Source: Micromonospora sp. Llam0
GTDB taxonomy: Bacteria > Actinomycetota > Actinomycetes > Mycobacteriales > Micromonosporaceae
DNA length: 64,000 nt
Assembly: GCF_003751085.1 (NCBI RefSeq)
Contig: NZ_RJJY01000001.1
Location: 5,146,001-5,210,000 of the forward strand
Direction of reading: 5' to 3'
Part shown: positions 17,222 to 26,000 of the stretch, in pieces
Layout of the letters: each line of letters begins with the position of its first letter
How positions within the stretch are numbered: the stretch's first letter is position 1
Made by a program: the position numbers and the translations under genes
Notes under the pieces: model-generated
Databases searched by the model: none
What the model was told of the DNA's origin: nothing
Seen by the model: the letters and a program-made list of their open reading frames with translations, nothing else

Positions 17222-17539
17222 ATGACGAGCTACACGCGCTGGAGCGACGTCCGGAGTGTCTATGTCGAGCGGGCCGGTGGTGAGGAGGCGGTCGAGGCCG
17301 GCAAGCGGGAACTGCTGGCCGCCGTCGTCGGGCACCGCCTCGCCGAGGTACGCAAGGCCCGGGGCCTGACCCAGCAACAGGTCGCCGACCGGATGGGCGT
17401 CACCAAGGGCAGGGTTTCCCAGATCGAACAGGGCAAAATCTCTGGACAGGATGTCGTCGCCCGCTACGCCGCCGCGCTCGGTGGCCGGCTTCACCAGGCC
17501 ATCTACTTCGACGACGGCGACATCGCCGCGATCGCCTGA
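17222..17539 (+). CDS. XRE-family HTH protein (antitoxin-like)
   Basis: Protein of 105 aa with a helical N-terminus (GGEEAVEAGKRELLAAVVG) and a Cro/C1-type helix-turn-helix (LAEVRKARGLTQQQVADRMG, then KGRVSQIEQG). ATG 17222 has GGGAGGTGAGG upstream. Eighty-two bp separate it from the previous HTH gene; in that gap a six-codon frame beginning at ATG 17204 overlaps the start, perhaps for translational coupling. Antitoxins of this kind usually have a RelE/HigB toxin upstream; none is present, so it may be an orphan regulator. Confidence 0.75.
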   Translation: MTSYTRWSDVRSVYVERAGGEEAVEAGKRELLAAVVGHRLAEVRKARGLTQQQVADRMGVTKGRVSQIEQGKISGQDVVARYAAALGGRLHQAIYFDDGDIAAIA

Positions 17540-17550
17540 CCTGCACCCCA

Positions 17551-18849
17551 TCACCGCGTCAGCGTGAGGTAGCCGCTGATAGGTGTCCAGAGTCGGTCGA
17601 CGGGCATGATGTGAATGCGGTCTTCGTAGGTGAACGAGCGTTGTCCGGTGCTGAACGCCACGCCGGCGATGAACCTGTCGCCGAGTGCGTCTCGTAGCGC
17701 TCGGAGGCCTTTGAGGTCGGCGCCCGCGACGCGTTCGTTCGCCTTGACTTCGAACGCGAGGACCCTGCCGTCGTCGAACTCAATGACGTAGTCGACCTCG
17801 TCGCCGTCGTAGGTGCGCCAGTGCCCCGTAGTTACGTTTTCGTCAAGCCAGGAGGCCTGCTTGCGGAGCTCGCCGACGACGAAGCTCTCGAGGAGGTGCC
17901 CGAACTCCGTCAAGGCGGTCGGGTCGAGTGTGGCGAGTTTGGCGGGAGAGACTCGCATCAGCCGGGCGGCCACCCCGGTGTCGACGACATGCACCTTCGG
18001 TGATGCTGCGGCTCGCGCGCGTAGCGTCGTACCCCAAGCAGGAAGTCGGTCGACGAGGAAGAGGTCTTCGAGGAGGCGGACGTAGCCTTCGATGGTCTTG
18101 CGCTCACCTGCGAGGCCCTGGGACGCGCTGGTGAGGTTGAGTACCTGCCCGGTTCTTCCAGCCAGTCGACCCAGCAGCTCGCGCAGCATGCTGCGCTGAC
18201 GTACCCGGACAAGCTCGATGGCATCGCGCTCCAGCGACTGGCGGACGTAGTCGTCGAACCAACGGTCGCGCGCGGGGCCTGTGCGGCGCAGGGCCAGGGG
18301 GAACCCTCCAGCGCAGAGTCGATCAACGTACTCCGTCCGGGTGGTCGTCGACGCTGGCCTGGCTGCGACGGTCGCGCCGGGCGCTGCGCGAAGCGCCGGC
18401 AGGAAATCTTCATGGACGCCGCGTATCTCTCCTTGTGACATGGGCCAGATCGTCATGGTGTGCAGGCGTCCGGTGAGTGCCTGCGCGGTGCGGGGCAGCG
18501 CGTCCTGGCGGGTCGACCCGGTCAACGCGGCGGTACCCGGCCGGCTGCCTTCGCGGTTGAGTCGAGCCTTCAACGCGTCGAGGATCTGCGGGGCATGCTG
18601 ATACTCGTCCACGCAGAGCAGGCCCGGCGTAGTGACGGCTGTCTGCGGGTTGGCCACCACGGCGTCGCGAATGCCCAACTCGTCCAGGTCCAGAACGGGG
18701 ACCCCGTGCCGGTCGGCGAGCGCGCGCAGGACCGTGGACTTGCCAACGGAGCGAGGGCCGTGCAGGGCGATGACCGGCTCCACCCGGAGCAGGTCATCGA
18801 GCAGCGCAGAGACTCGCCGCTGCGCGATTCCGGCGAGTGGTTCCAGCAC
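17551..18849 (-). CDS. AAA ATPase with C-terminal DUF4143 domain
   Basis: Protein of 432 aa. The N-terminal ATPase domain has Walker A GPRSVGKST and Walker B LLCVDEYQHAP, followed by ALTGSTRQ as sensor. The C-terminal DUF4143 part has the nuclease-like motif DGDEVDYVIEFDDGRVLAFEVKAN, resembling the D-E-K site of the restriction-endonuclease-like fold. Such proteins are widespread in accessory DNA; a DNA-related role is likely but unproven. GTG 18849 is chosen because GGAGGGG lies 6 nt upstream; the frame stays open to 18960. It converges on the HTH gene ending at 17539. Confidence 0.85.
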   Translation of the reverse strand: MLEPLAGIAQRRVSALLDDLLRVEPVIALHGPRSVGKSTVLRALADRHGVPVLDLDELGIRDAVVANPQTAVTTPGLLCVDEYQHAPQILDALKARLNREGSRPGTAALTGSTRQDALPRTAQALTGRLHTMTIWPMSQGEIRGVHEDFLPALRAAPGATVAARPASTTTRTEYVDRLCAGGFPLALRRTGPARDRWFDDYVRQSLERDAIELVRVRQRSMLRELLGRLAGRTGQVLNLTSASQGLAGERKTIEGYVRLLEDLFLVDRLPAWGTTLRARAAASPKVHVVDTGVAARLMRVSPAKLATLDPTALTEFGHLLESFVVGELRKQASWLDENVTTGHWRTYDGDEVDYVIEFDDGRVLAFEVKANERVAGADLKGLRALRDALGDRFIAGVAFSTGQRSFTYEDRIHIMPVDRLWTPISGYLTLTR

Positions 18850-18922
18850 CCTGGCCCCCTCCGTAGCAACGAAGTACCGAATCCCAGGAGGTGAAACTAC
18901 CACTATTCGAGAAGTGCGGATA

Positions 18923-18959
18923 CCAAAATTTGAGCAACCGATGTGCCAAATTTCGAGCA
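18923..18959. promoter_or_regulatory. Direct repeat upstream of the AAA ATPase gene
   Basis: Two AT-rich copies of a 14-nt motif, CCAAAATTTGAGCA (18923-18936) and CCAAATTTCGAGCA (18946-18959), 23 bp apart, in the 144-bp gap before the ATPase gene. The composition contrasts with the surroundings. Could be an operator; no binder is known. Confidence 0.3.
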
Positions 18960-18993
18960 CTTCACAGGGAGTCGCGGTCCGGCAGCCGGCTGG

Positions 18994-20238
18994 TCAGGGT
19001 CGTGGGGTGAGGCCGATGGTGGTGGCGAGGCGGGTCAGGTCGGGGGTGGGTGCGGTCCGTAGGAGCGTGGCGACGACGGTGTGGGCGGTGGGTCGGGTGC
19101 GGGTTTCGGCGGGGGCGATCTGGTCGGCGGTGATGATGGCGCGGGCGGCGGCGGCGGTGGGGTTGCCGGTGTCGAGGTAGGCGCGGGTGATGTCGATCAG
19201 GTGGGCGGCGCGGTGTTCGGCGGGTAGCTCGCGCCAGCCGTGGCTGGCGGTGGTGTGCTGGTGGTGGGTGATGGCCTGGTGCGGGTCGCCGAGGGCGGCG
19301 GCGAGGTGTGCGCGGGCGAGCGCGACCGCGGTCGGCCCGAAGGCGGTGGTGGTGTCGCCGTGGTCGGGGCGCCGCTGGTGGTGGCTGATGCTGGCTGCGT
19401 GTCTGTCGGCGCGTTCGCTCAGGTCGTGGGCGGTGGCCGGGTCGTTGCCGGTGGCGGCGGCGAGGGCGGCTTCGATCAGCAGGGTGCCGGCGAGGGCGTG
19501 GTCGTCCGGTGCGGCGTCGTTGGTCGTGGCCGGGTCGATCAGCGGTACGGCGGTGAGCGCGGCTCGCGTGGCGAGGGTGGGTCGGTGCAGGGCGCGTAAC
19601 GCCTGGGTGAGGGCGATGGCGGCTGCGGCGGTGTGCCGGGGGTGGCCGGCGGCGGTGGCGATGGCGCGGTCGGCGGCGAGCCAGGCGAGGTGGGGTTCGT
19701 CGAGTTTGGTCAGCAGGTGTGCGGTGAGTCGGTAGACGCTGGTGAGTAGATACCCGACGGCGTCGGATCGTGGTGCGTCGCTGGTAGTGGCGTGCCGGGT
19801 GTGGGTGAGCAGGTCGGGCAGCATGCGGAGTAGTTGCGGGTAGTGGGCGTGCTGGTAGGCGGTCCACGCGTACTGGATGCGGCGGTGCAGGTCCTCGACG
19901 GGCGGTGCGGGTTGGTCGGGGGTGGGGGTGTCGTAGCGGGCGAGGGCGGCGCGGAGGTGTTCGACGGCGGCCGTGGTGGTGTCGGTGGCGGGTTCGGGCC
20001 GGCTGGTGGTGGGGCCGAGGATGGTTTCGGGGGTGACGCCGAGGACGGCGGCGACGGTGTGGACGACGGAGATGCGGTCGAGGGAGCGGATGCCGCGTTC
20101 GACCTTGTCGACCCAGGAGTGGGATTTGCCGATCCGGTCGGCGAATACCTGTTGGGTGAGGCCGCGTCGGGCGCGCAGTTGGGCGATCCGCCGGCCGATC
20201 GGTTGGTCGGCGATGCGGTGGCGGCCGGGTGCGGTCAT
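18994..20238 (-). CDS. XRE-HTH regulator with TPR-type C-terminal region
   Basis: Protein of 414 aa: N-terminal Cro/C1 helix-turn-helix (RRIAQLRARRGLTQQVFADR, KSHSWVDKVERG) and a long alpha-helical C-terminal part with tetratricopeptide-like helix pairs (for example RIQYAWTAYQHAHYPQLLRM). Such proteins in actinobacteria are regulators whose TPR part senses peptides or partner proteins. ATG 20238 overlaps the stop of a small membrane-protein gene (ATGA), so the two are coupled. The gene is extremely GC-biased. It is divergent from the HTH/DUF397 pair to the right. Confidence 0.8.
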   Translation of the reverse strand: MTAPGRHRIADQPIGRRIAQLRARRGLTQQVFADRIGKSHSWVDKVERGIRSLDRISVVHTVAAVLGVTPETILGPTTSRPEPATDTTTAAVEHLRAALARYDTPTPDQPAPPVEDLHRRIQYAWTAYQHAHYPQLLRMLPDLLTHTRHATTSDAPRSDAVGYLLTSVYRLTAHLLTKLDEPHLAWLAADRAIATAAGHPRHTAAAAIALTQALRALHRPTLATRAALTAVPLIDPATTNDAAPDDHALAGTLLIEAALAAATGNDPATAHDLSERADRHAASISHHQRRPDHGDTTTAFGPTAVALARAHLAAALGDPHQAITHHQHTTASHGWRELPAEHRAAHLIDITRAYLDTGNPTAAAARAIITADQIAPAETRTRPTAHTVVATLLRTAPTPDLTRLATTIGLTPRP

Positions 20239-20384
20239 CGGTGCATGCTCCGGTGGATCTCGTCGGTGGTCGCGCCGCAGCGCGGGCACCACCGGGACTT
20301 GACCCGGAACGCGAACAGGCCGAGCAGGAAGCCGGGCATCAGTCCGGCGAAGACGATCGGTAGCAGTCTGGCGATCACGAGCAC
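20235..20384 (-). CDS. Small membrane protein with CPRC motif
   Basis: Forty-nine-residue protein: one hydrophobic segment (ARLLPIVFAGLMPGFLLGLF), then a cytoplasmic tail with CPRCGATTDEIHRSM that could bind zinc with a partner. GTG 20384 follows AGAAGGTGAGA. Its stop overlaps the start of the XRE/TPR regulator by 4 bp, so it may be a membrane anchor or sensor for that regulator. Function unknown. Confidence 0.6.
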   Translation of the reverse strand: MLVIARLLPIVFAGLMPGFLLGLFAFRVKSRWCPRCGATTDEIHRSMHR

Positions 20385-20507
20385 TCTCACCTTCTGGCGG
20401 GGCCGGCGGGTCGGAGCATTGCCACGCCCCGACCCCGACGGGTCGCCGCGTTGCCGCAGCGACACACCCTGCGGGGCTGATTCGTGGCGTGTCGACTACA
20501 GATTGCT

Positions 20508-20521
20508 GCATCACTTGATGC
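20508..20521. promoter_or_regulatory. Palindrome in the divergent promoter region
   Basis: GCATCACTTGATGC, two 6-bp arms around a 2-bp centre, in the divergent intergenic region between two XRE regulator genes; a plausible operator for either. Confidence 0.35.
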
Positions 20522-20600
20522 TTGGCAAGACTACGTTCATGATCAATGAATAGAAGCATGTCCTTAGGGGCAGACAGATGAGCAGCTGTCGTGCAGAATC

Positions 20601-21455
20601 ATGGCCATGCCTCGATTTGCCCCAGCCACTCCACGCTCCCGGCGACTCGGCCGCGATCTACGCAAGCTCCGCGAAGCCAAGGGACTGACCGGCGAGGAAG
20701 TCGCGAAGTCGGTCCGCTGCTCGTCGTCGCGGATCAGCCGGATCGAGTCCGGCGAGATCAAGCCGCGTGCCGGTGATGTCATGGAGCTGCTGGTCGCCTA
20801 CGGCGTCCCGCTCGACGCCGAGCCCGGCTCGTCGCTGCTGGCCCAGGCCCGCGACCTGCGCGAGGACGGCTGGTGGCAACGGGTCGGCGGCAAGTACGCG
20901 ACGTACATCGCCTACGAGACCGAAGCCGTCGAGCTGAAGAACTACGAGCCGACGCTGGTACCTGGTCTACTCCAGACCGAACGCTACGCCCGCGAGGTCA
21001 ACATCATCGGTCGGGAGGTCGACCCGGACACGGTCAACCAACGCGTCACCACCCGGATGACCCGACAGGAAGTGCTGCACCGGCAACCGACGCCGCTGCG
21101 GCTGCACGCCGTCCTGTCCGAGGCGGCGCTGCGCACCGAGGTCGGCGGCCCGGACGTGCTGCGTGACCAACTCGCCCACCTCGTCACCCTCAACGAACTG
21201 CCCAACGTCACGATCCAGGTGCTGCGCTTCGAAGCCGGCGCGCACCTGGCAGACAGCAGCGGCTTCGCTCTACTCAGCTTCGAGCGAGACGATCCACCGC
21301 TCGGCTACATCGAGACCCTGGCCGGTGAGCTGTTCCTCGAGTCGACCCGCGACCTGGCGCGGATCTCGGCGGCGTACGACAATCTGAGGATGCTGGCGAT
21401 GTCGCCCGCCGAGTCGGTCAAGCTGATCAAGGAGCTGAGCAAGGATGGAACGTAA
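20601..21455 (+). CDS. XRE-HTH regulator with DUF5753 (Scr1-type)
   Basis: Protein of 284 aa: helix-turn-helix at residues about 15-70 (LGRDLRKLREAKGLTGEEVA, SSSRISRIESGE) and the DUF5753 domain starting at YIAYETEAVELKNYEPTLVP, with the typical VPGLLQTERYAR and a C-terminal RISAAYDNLRMLAMSP. These regulators are very common in streptomycetes and relatives, nearly always paired with a small DUF397 protein, as here; the pair is reported to act in development and antibiotic control and has been compared to toxin-antitoxin modules. The start at ATG 20601 has no clear ribosome binding site; it may be leaderless. Confidence 0.88.
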   Translation: MAMPRFAPATPRSRRLGRDLRKLREAKGLTGEEVAKSVRCSSSRISRIESGEIKPRAGDVMELLVAYGVPLDAEPGSSLLAQARDLREDGWWQRVGGKYATYIAYETEAVELKNYEPTLVPGLLQTERYAREVNIIGREVDPDTVNQRVTTRMTRQEVLHRQPTPLRLHAVLSEAALRTEVGGPDVLRDQLAHLVTLNELPNVTIQVLRFEAGAHLADSSGFALLSFERDDPPLGYIETLAGELFLESTRDLARISAAYDNLRMLAMSPAESVKLIKELSKDGT

Positions 21456-21633
21456 CACCTGGCGCACGTCGAGCCGGTCCGGTAGCAACGGCCAGTGCGT
21501 CGAGGTCCGCGACCGGGGCACCCAGATCGACGTACGCGACTCCAAAGCCCCCGCCGCCGGCACGCTGACCTTCGCCCCCGCCGCCTGGACCACCTTCACG
21601 ACCACCCTCAAGTCCGACGGCGCCCGCCCGTAA
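21445..21633 (+). CDS. DUF397 small protein
   Basis: Sixty-two residues with the complete DUF397 pattern: WRTSSRSGSNGQCVEV, VRDSKAP, LTFAPAAWTTF. Its ATG lies 11 bp inside the end of the HTH/DUF5753 gene, after AAGGA, so the two are translationally coupled. The known partner arrangement supports a protein pair in which the DUF397 protein modulates the regulator. Confidence 0.88.
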   Translation: MERNTWRTSSRSGSNGQCVEVRDRGTQIDVRDSKAPAAGTLTFAPAAWTTFTTTLKSDGARP

Positions 21634-21709
21634 TCCCTGGCTCCCCCCTGCTCGTGGCGGCTTTCAACACGGGCCGCCGCGAGCGCACCAACTGCGTCAG
21701 TCACGGCCA

Positions 21710-22756
21710 ATGATGGTTGCCGAGTCGGGAGGCGGCATGCGCCGACGGATCTACCTGACCCTGCTCGGTTCCGCGCTGACGTCACCGGCACACGAGTGGA
21801 TCATCGCCCAGCAGCCGACGGACGTCTCCTCGACGACCGGCCGGCCGCTGTCCGGTGAGGTCGTCGACCACCTGGACGCCGTCACCGCGAGCCTGCGGCG
21901 GATGGACGACCACCTCGGCAGCGGGCAGACGCTCGGCCTGGTCCGTCAGCACCTGGCAACCGTGGTCGAGGTGCTACGCGAGCGCCGCTACACCGACTCG
22001 GTCGGGCGGCGACTGCACGGCACCGCCGGTGAACTGATGCGCCTCGCCGGCTGGCTGTCGTTCGACGACGGCAACCACAGCCAGGCCCAACGGTTCTGGA
22101 TCGCCGGCCTCTACCAGGCCCACGCCGCCGGTGACCGCGGCCTCGGCGCGAACATCCTCGGCTTCATGTCCTGCCAGGCCAAGGACCTCGGCCAACTCCG
22201 GCAGTCGATCACCCTCGCCGAAACCGCGCGGGCCAGCTACCCCGCCACCAGCCCGAAAGTCGGCACGATCCTCGACCTGCGCGCCGCCGAGGCGTACGCC
22301 AACAACCACGCCGTCACCGACACCCGCCGTGCGCTCGACAGCGCCTTCGACCGGCTCACCGACGAACGTCCGGAACACGGCGACCTCGACTGGGCGTACT
22401 GGATCAACGAAGCCCAGGCCCACGCCCAGGCCGGCTACTGCTACGTCAAACTCGAAGACTGGACCCGCGCCCGCGAACACCTCCGAGCCGCGCTACGACT
22501 CCAGGACGACGAGTACAGCCGCGAAGGCGCACTCCGCAACGCCCTGCTCGCCACCACCTACGTCCGACAGGACCAACCCGAACTGGACAAGGCACTCGCC
22601 CTCGGCGACCACGCCGTCCAGACCCTCACCGGACAGGTCACCTCCGCCAGGTGCATCAAACACGTACGCAACCTCGTCGGCGCACTCGGCCCCTACCGAC
22701 GCACCCCCGCCGTCCGCCGATTCTGCAACGACACCAAACACCTCATCGCCACCTGA
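21710..22756 (+). CDS. TPR regulator-like protein lacking its HTH domain
   Basis: Protein of 348 aa, alpha-helical, matching the C-terminal sensor part of actinobacterial XRE/TPR regulators: RRRIYLTLLGSAL near the N-terminus, RRLHGTAGELMRLAGWLSFD, GDRGLGANILGFMSCQAKD, WAYWINEAQAHAQAGYCY. The DNA-binding domain normally preceding the RRR(I/F)LTLL segment is absent and only 76 bp separate it from the DUF397 gene. It is either a truncated regulator or a partner that binds other regulators. ATG 21710 is used for lack of a better start. Confidence 0.7.
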   Translation: MMVAESGGGMRRRIYLTLLGSALTSPAHEWIIAQQPTDVSSTTGRPLSGEVVDHLDAVTASLRRMDDHLGSGQTLGLVRQHLATVVEVLRERRYTDSVGRRLHGTAGELMRLAGWLSFDDGNHSQAQRFWIAGLYQAHAAGDRGLGANILGFMSCQAKDLGQLRQSITLAETARASYPATSPKVGTILDLRAAEAYANNHAVTDTRRALDSAFDRLTDERPEHGDLDWAYWINEAQAHAQAGYCYVKLEDWTRAREHLRAALRLQDDEYSREGALRNALLATTYVRQDQPELDKALALGDHAVQTLTGQVTSARCIKHVRNLVGALGPYRRTPAVRRFCNDTKHLIAT

Positions 22757-22783
22757 TGAATGTCTCGTCTATCGACCGCGCAC

Positions 22784-23086
22784 CTATTCCAATTCTCGCT
22801 GCCTCGAGATTGAGGACTGGCGGGCAGATAGCCGCAGTTCGCCCCACGGCATAAAGTCGATCGCCACTGCTTCGATCACGCTGCCAACCGGTGGAAAATC
22901 GGAGGGCGTCACCCGCATCCCCGCCTCGGCGAGCATGACGAAATCGATGAATGCGCGGAGTCCCGAGGGAGGGGATGTCAGAGATACCTCGACACCGAAG
23001 TGTTCCCGATGTCCCGTCACGACACACTGTACGATCTGGAACTTGCGGAGGTTGGCCTCCCGCCATTGTCGATATTCATCTACCAT
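22784..23086 (-). CDS. Candidate immunity protein for the Rhs toxin
   Basis: Unrecognised acidic protein of 100 aa with VVTGHREHFGVEVSLTSPPS and a C-terminal LRLSARQSS. ATG 23086 follows AGGGG and overlaps the TAG of the Rhs gene (ATGGTAG), the position in which immunity genes of polymorphic toxins are found. Base composition is lower in GC than the region, like the toxin tip next to it. The immunity role is inference from position, size and composition. Confidence 0.6.
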   Translation of the reverse strand: MVDEYRQWREANLRKFQIVQCVVTGHREHFGVEVSLTSPPSGLRAFIDFVMLAEAGMRVTPSDFPPVGSVIEAVAIDFMPWGELRLSARQSSISRQRELE

Positions 23087-26000
23087 TTGTACCCCTGATA
23101 GAAGTTTATCCACCTACGGCCATCTATTAGCTGATTGAACATTGCTATCTTACTTCTAGGAATAAGCCACTGATACTCGCCCGACTTATTGTCGTGGGTG
23201 CGTCGATACTGGGATGCGGGAAAGTGTGTTTCGAATTCTGGTTTCATGCTGTACTCCCAGTAGCCATCTTCGTAAATTCCTTGTACGGCGTACTGCTGAG
23301 CCACCTCCTCGGTGTCGCCGAGATAGGCTGTTCCGGGATGTCTGCCATTATCCGGATGGTTGGCGGGATCAAGTCCATTTGCCTCAGCGTCCTTATTTCC
23401 CCGGTGTGGCGCTCGATATAGTTTGGTCCCACCTTCTTCACTCCCTAGCTTACCGCCGCCGCCGCTGGATCCGCCGTTGGAGCGTGAGCTGGCGCCGGTG
23501 TTGCCGCCGGGTTTTGAGCTGGCCCGGCCGCCGCCTCCGCTGCTGGTGGAGGCTTTGGGGTTGGTTTTGGCCTGGGCTTGTTTCTGGACGGGGTTGCCGG
23601 TCTTCTTGGACGCGTTGACCGCGCGGTTGCTGGTGGTGTTGGCCTTGTCGGCGGCTTTCTTCGCGGCGGCCTGCGCGGCGCGTTTCGCCCGCTCGGCAGC
23701 CGCCTTCTTCGCGTTCAACGCCACGGTCTCGGCGGCGCGGGCCGCCCGCAGCACCGCCTGGGCTGCCGTTTTCGCTTTCTGCCAGGCCCTGATCGCGGAG
23801 AAGGTACGTTCGACGGCCTTGACGATCCGGCCGAACGCTTTGAACAGTTTGATGGCGGGTACGAACTCGGTGATCAGGTCGACGCAGGACCACACGTCGC
23901 CGCCGAAGCAGCCCAGCGCTGCGTTGAGGCCGATGAACTCCTTGAGCACGTCCCAGGCCACCGACAGGATGACCGAGGTCATGGTCCGGCCGGCGGCCGA
24001 CTGGGCCTGGGCAACCTGGGCGGTGGACAGACCCACCCCGGCCAACGCCGCCGCCCGCTCCGACGCGGTCAGGCTGATCGACAGACCCGACGGGTCGGCG
24101 TGGGTGACCGGATTGTTGTGCGCGTACGCGTACCCGTTGGACTGCAACGGGTCCGCCAGATCCAGCACCGGGTCAGCCGACAGGAACCGGCCCACCACCG
24201 GGTCGTACAGGCGGGCACCCAACGGGGTGTAGCCGGACGCCTCGTCCGGGGTCGCGCCCAGGAACCCGGCCCGGGTCTTCAGATTCGTGGCCAACACGTC
24301 GACCGCGCGGGGGTTACCGAACGGATCCCGCTTCAGGATCCGTACCGGCATCCCCGCCAGGGTCGAACCGACCTCCGCGTACGGGCTGCCCTGATGATCG
24401 GTCGCGACCGCCGCCAACTGGACCGACGCGGATCCGTAGGCGTACCGCAGCATGCTGCCACCCGGCACCGCGTAGCTGCGCTGACTGTTGACGTTCACCC
24501 CACCAGCGGCCACCGTGACCACCGCGTCACCCAGGTGCAGCGTCGCCCGCCGGTCCTGCACGGTCAGCAACCGCGCCCCGTCCGGACCGTAGACGTGCCG
24601 GGTCTCGTCCTGCGCCGACCACACCTGACCGGTCGCGGCAGCATCACACACGGCCAACACGACCGGCGTCGAGTTCGCGGTCGCACCACCATCGACCGCC
24701 AGACACAGACCGGACCCGGTGTGCCGCAACTGCCCGGCCACCGTACGGGTCAACCGCTGAACGGCCGTGCCGTCACAGCGTTGCAACTGCACCAGCGAAC
24801 CCGCCGTGTCCCCGTCCGGCTGGACACACCAGTCGTCGTACACCCGCAACGTGCCCAGATCGGAATCCGGCTGCCCGTCCACCACCGTGAACGACCACCG
24901 CTGCGCCGTCGTGCCGTTGCACTCGTACAACTGCACCTGCTGACCGGAGACCGCGAACCCCGCCTGCAGATCCAGACACTTACCCACCACACCCACATAG
25001 GCGGTCCCGCCACCACCGCCCTGACCGGCGATCCGCTCCACCTGACCGTCGTAGGTCCAGGTCAGCTCCTGCACGTCACCGGAAGACACCGACCGCACCG
25101 ACCGCGTCTCACCGGTCGCCTCGTACAACCGCTCGGCCTCGGCGGTCACCTGCGCACCCGCCGGCGTCACATAATCCTTACGGACCGACGTCAACGTGCG
25201 CGGCTGCGCCCCGTCCGCGCCGCCGTAGCCGTACGTCGTCGTCGCGTCCTTCCCGGTGTCACCACCCAGGTCCTTCTCCACCAACTCCGACCGGTTACCG
25301 AGCAGGTCATAGGAGTACCGCTGCCAGTACCCGGCCCCGTCCGCACCCGCCGCCACCGACGCGGCAGCCGGCGCCACCGCGCACGAAGTCTGATCAGCCG
25401 CCGTCCACGCCTCGGTCAACCGGCCCAGCGGGTCATAGCCGAAACACTGCCGCTCCTGAATGCCGGCCGCGTGCTCCCGGATCGCGGTGACGTTACCGGC
25501 CGCGTCGTAGCCGTACGACCGGTGCGACACCAGGTTCCCGCCGACGATCGCCTGATCACCGGTCTGCTCCCGGAACACCCGCTGATCGGTCAACGCGCCA
25601 CTGGCGTCGTCGTACGACGCCGTCGTCCACACCCGGTGCGGCTGCGCGCCCAACGTCGACCGCAGCACCTGCCCGTACGGCGAGTAGACCGTCTCCGCGC
25701 CGTACCAGTCCTGCCCGGACACCGACAGCGGCAACCCGTCGGCCGTGTACCGGACCAGCACCTGCTCTGCCGGCATCCGACCCACCGCCGGCAGATCGAC
25801 CGACGCCGGCAGCCCGGTGTCGGTGTACGCGTAGCCGTACGTGTAGGACTCCGCCAGACCCCACATGTCGGCGACCGACTGCGGCAACGTCAACGTCGTC
25901 GGCTGGTAGTCGTCGGTGTAACCACCGACCTGCTGCGTGTACGCCAACCCGTCGGTGTAGCGGGTCGCGGCCGCCGGCAGCCCGATGCCACCCGGCGCGG

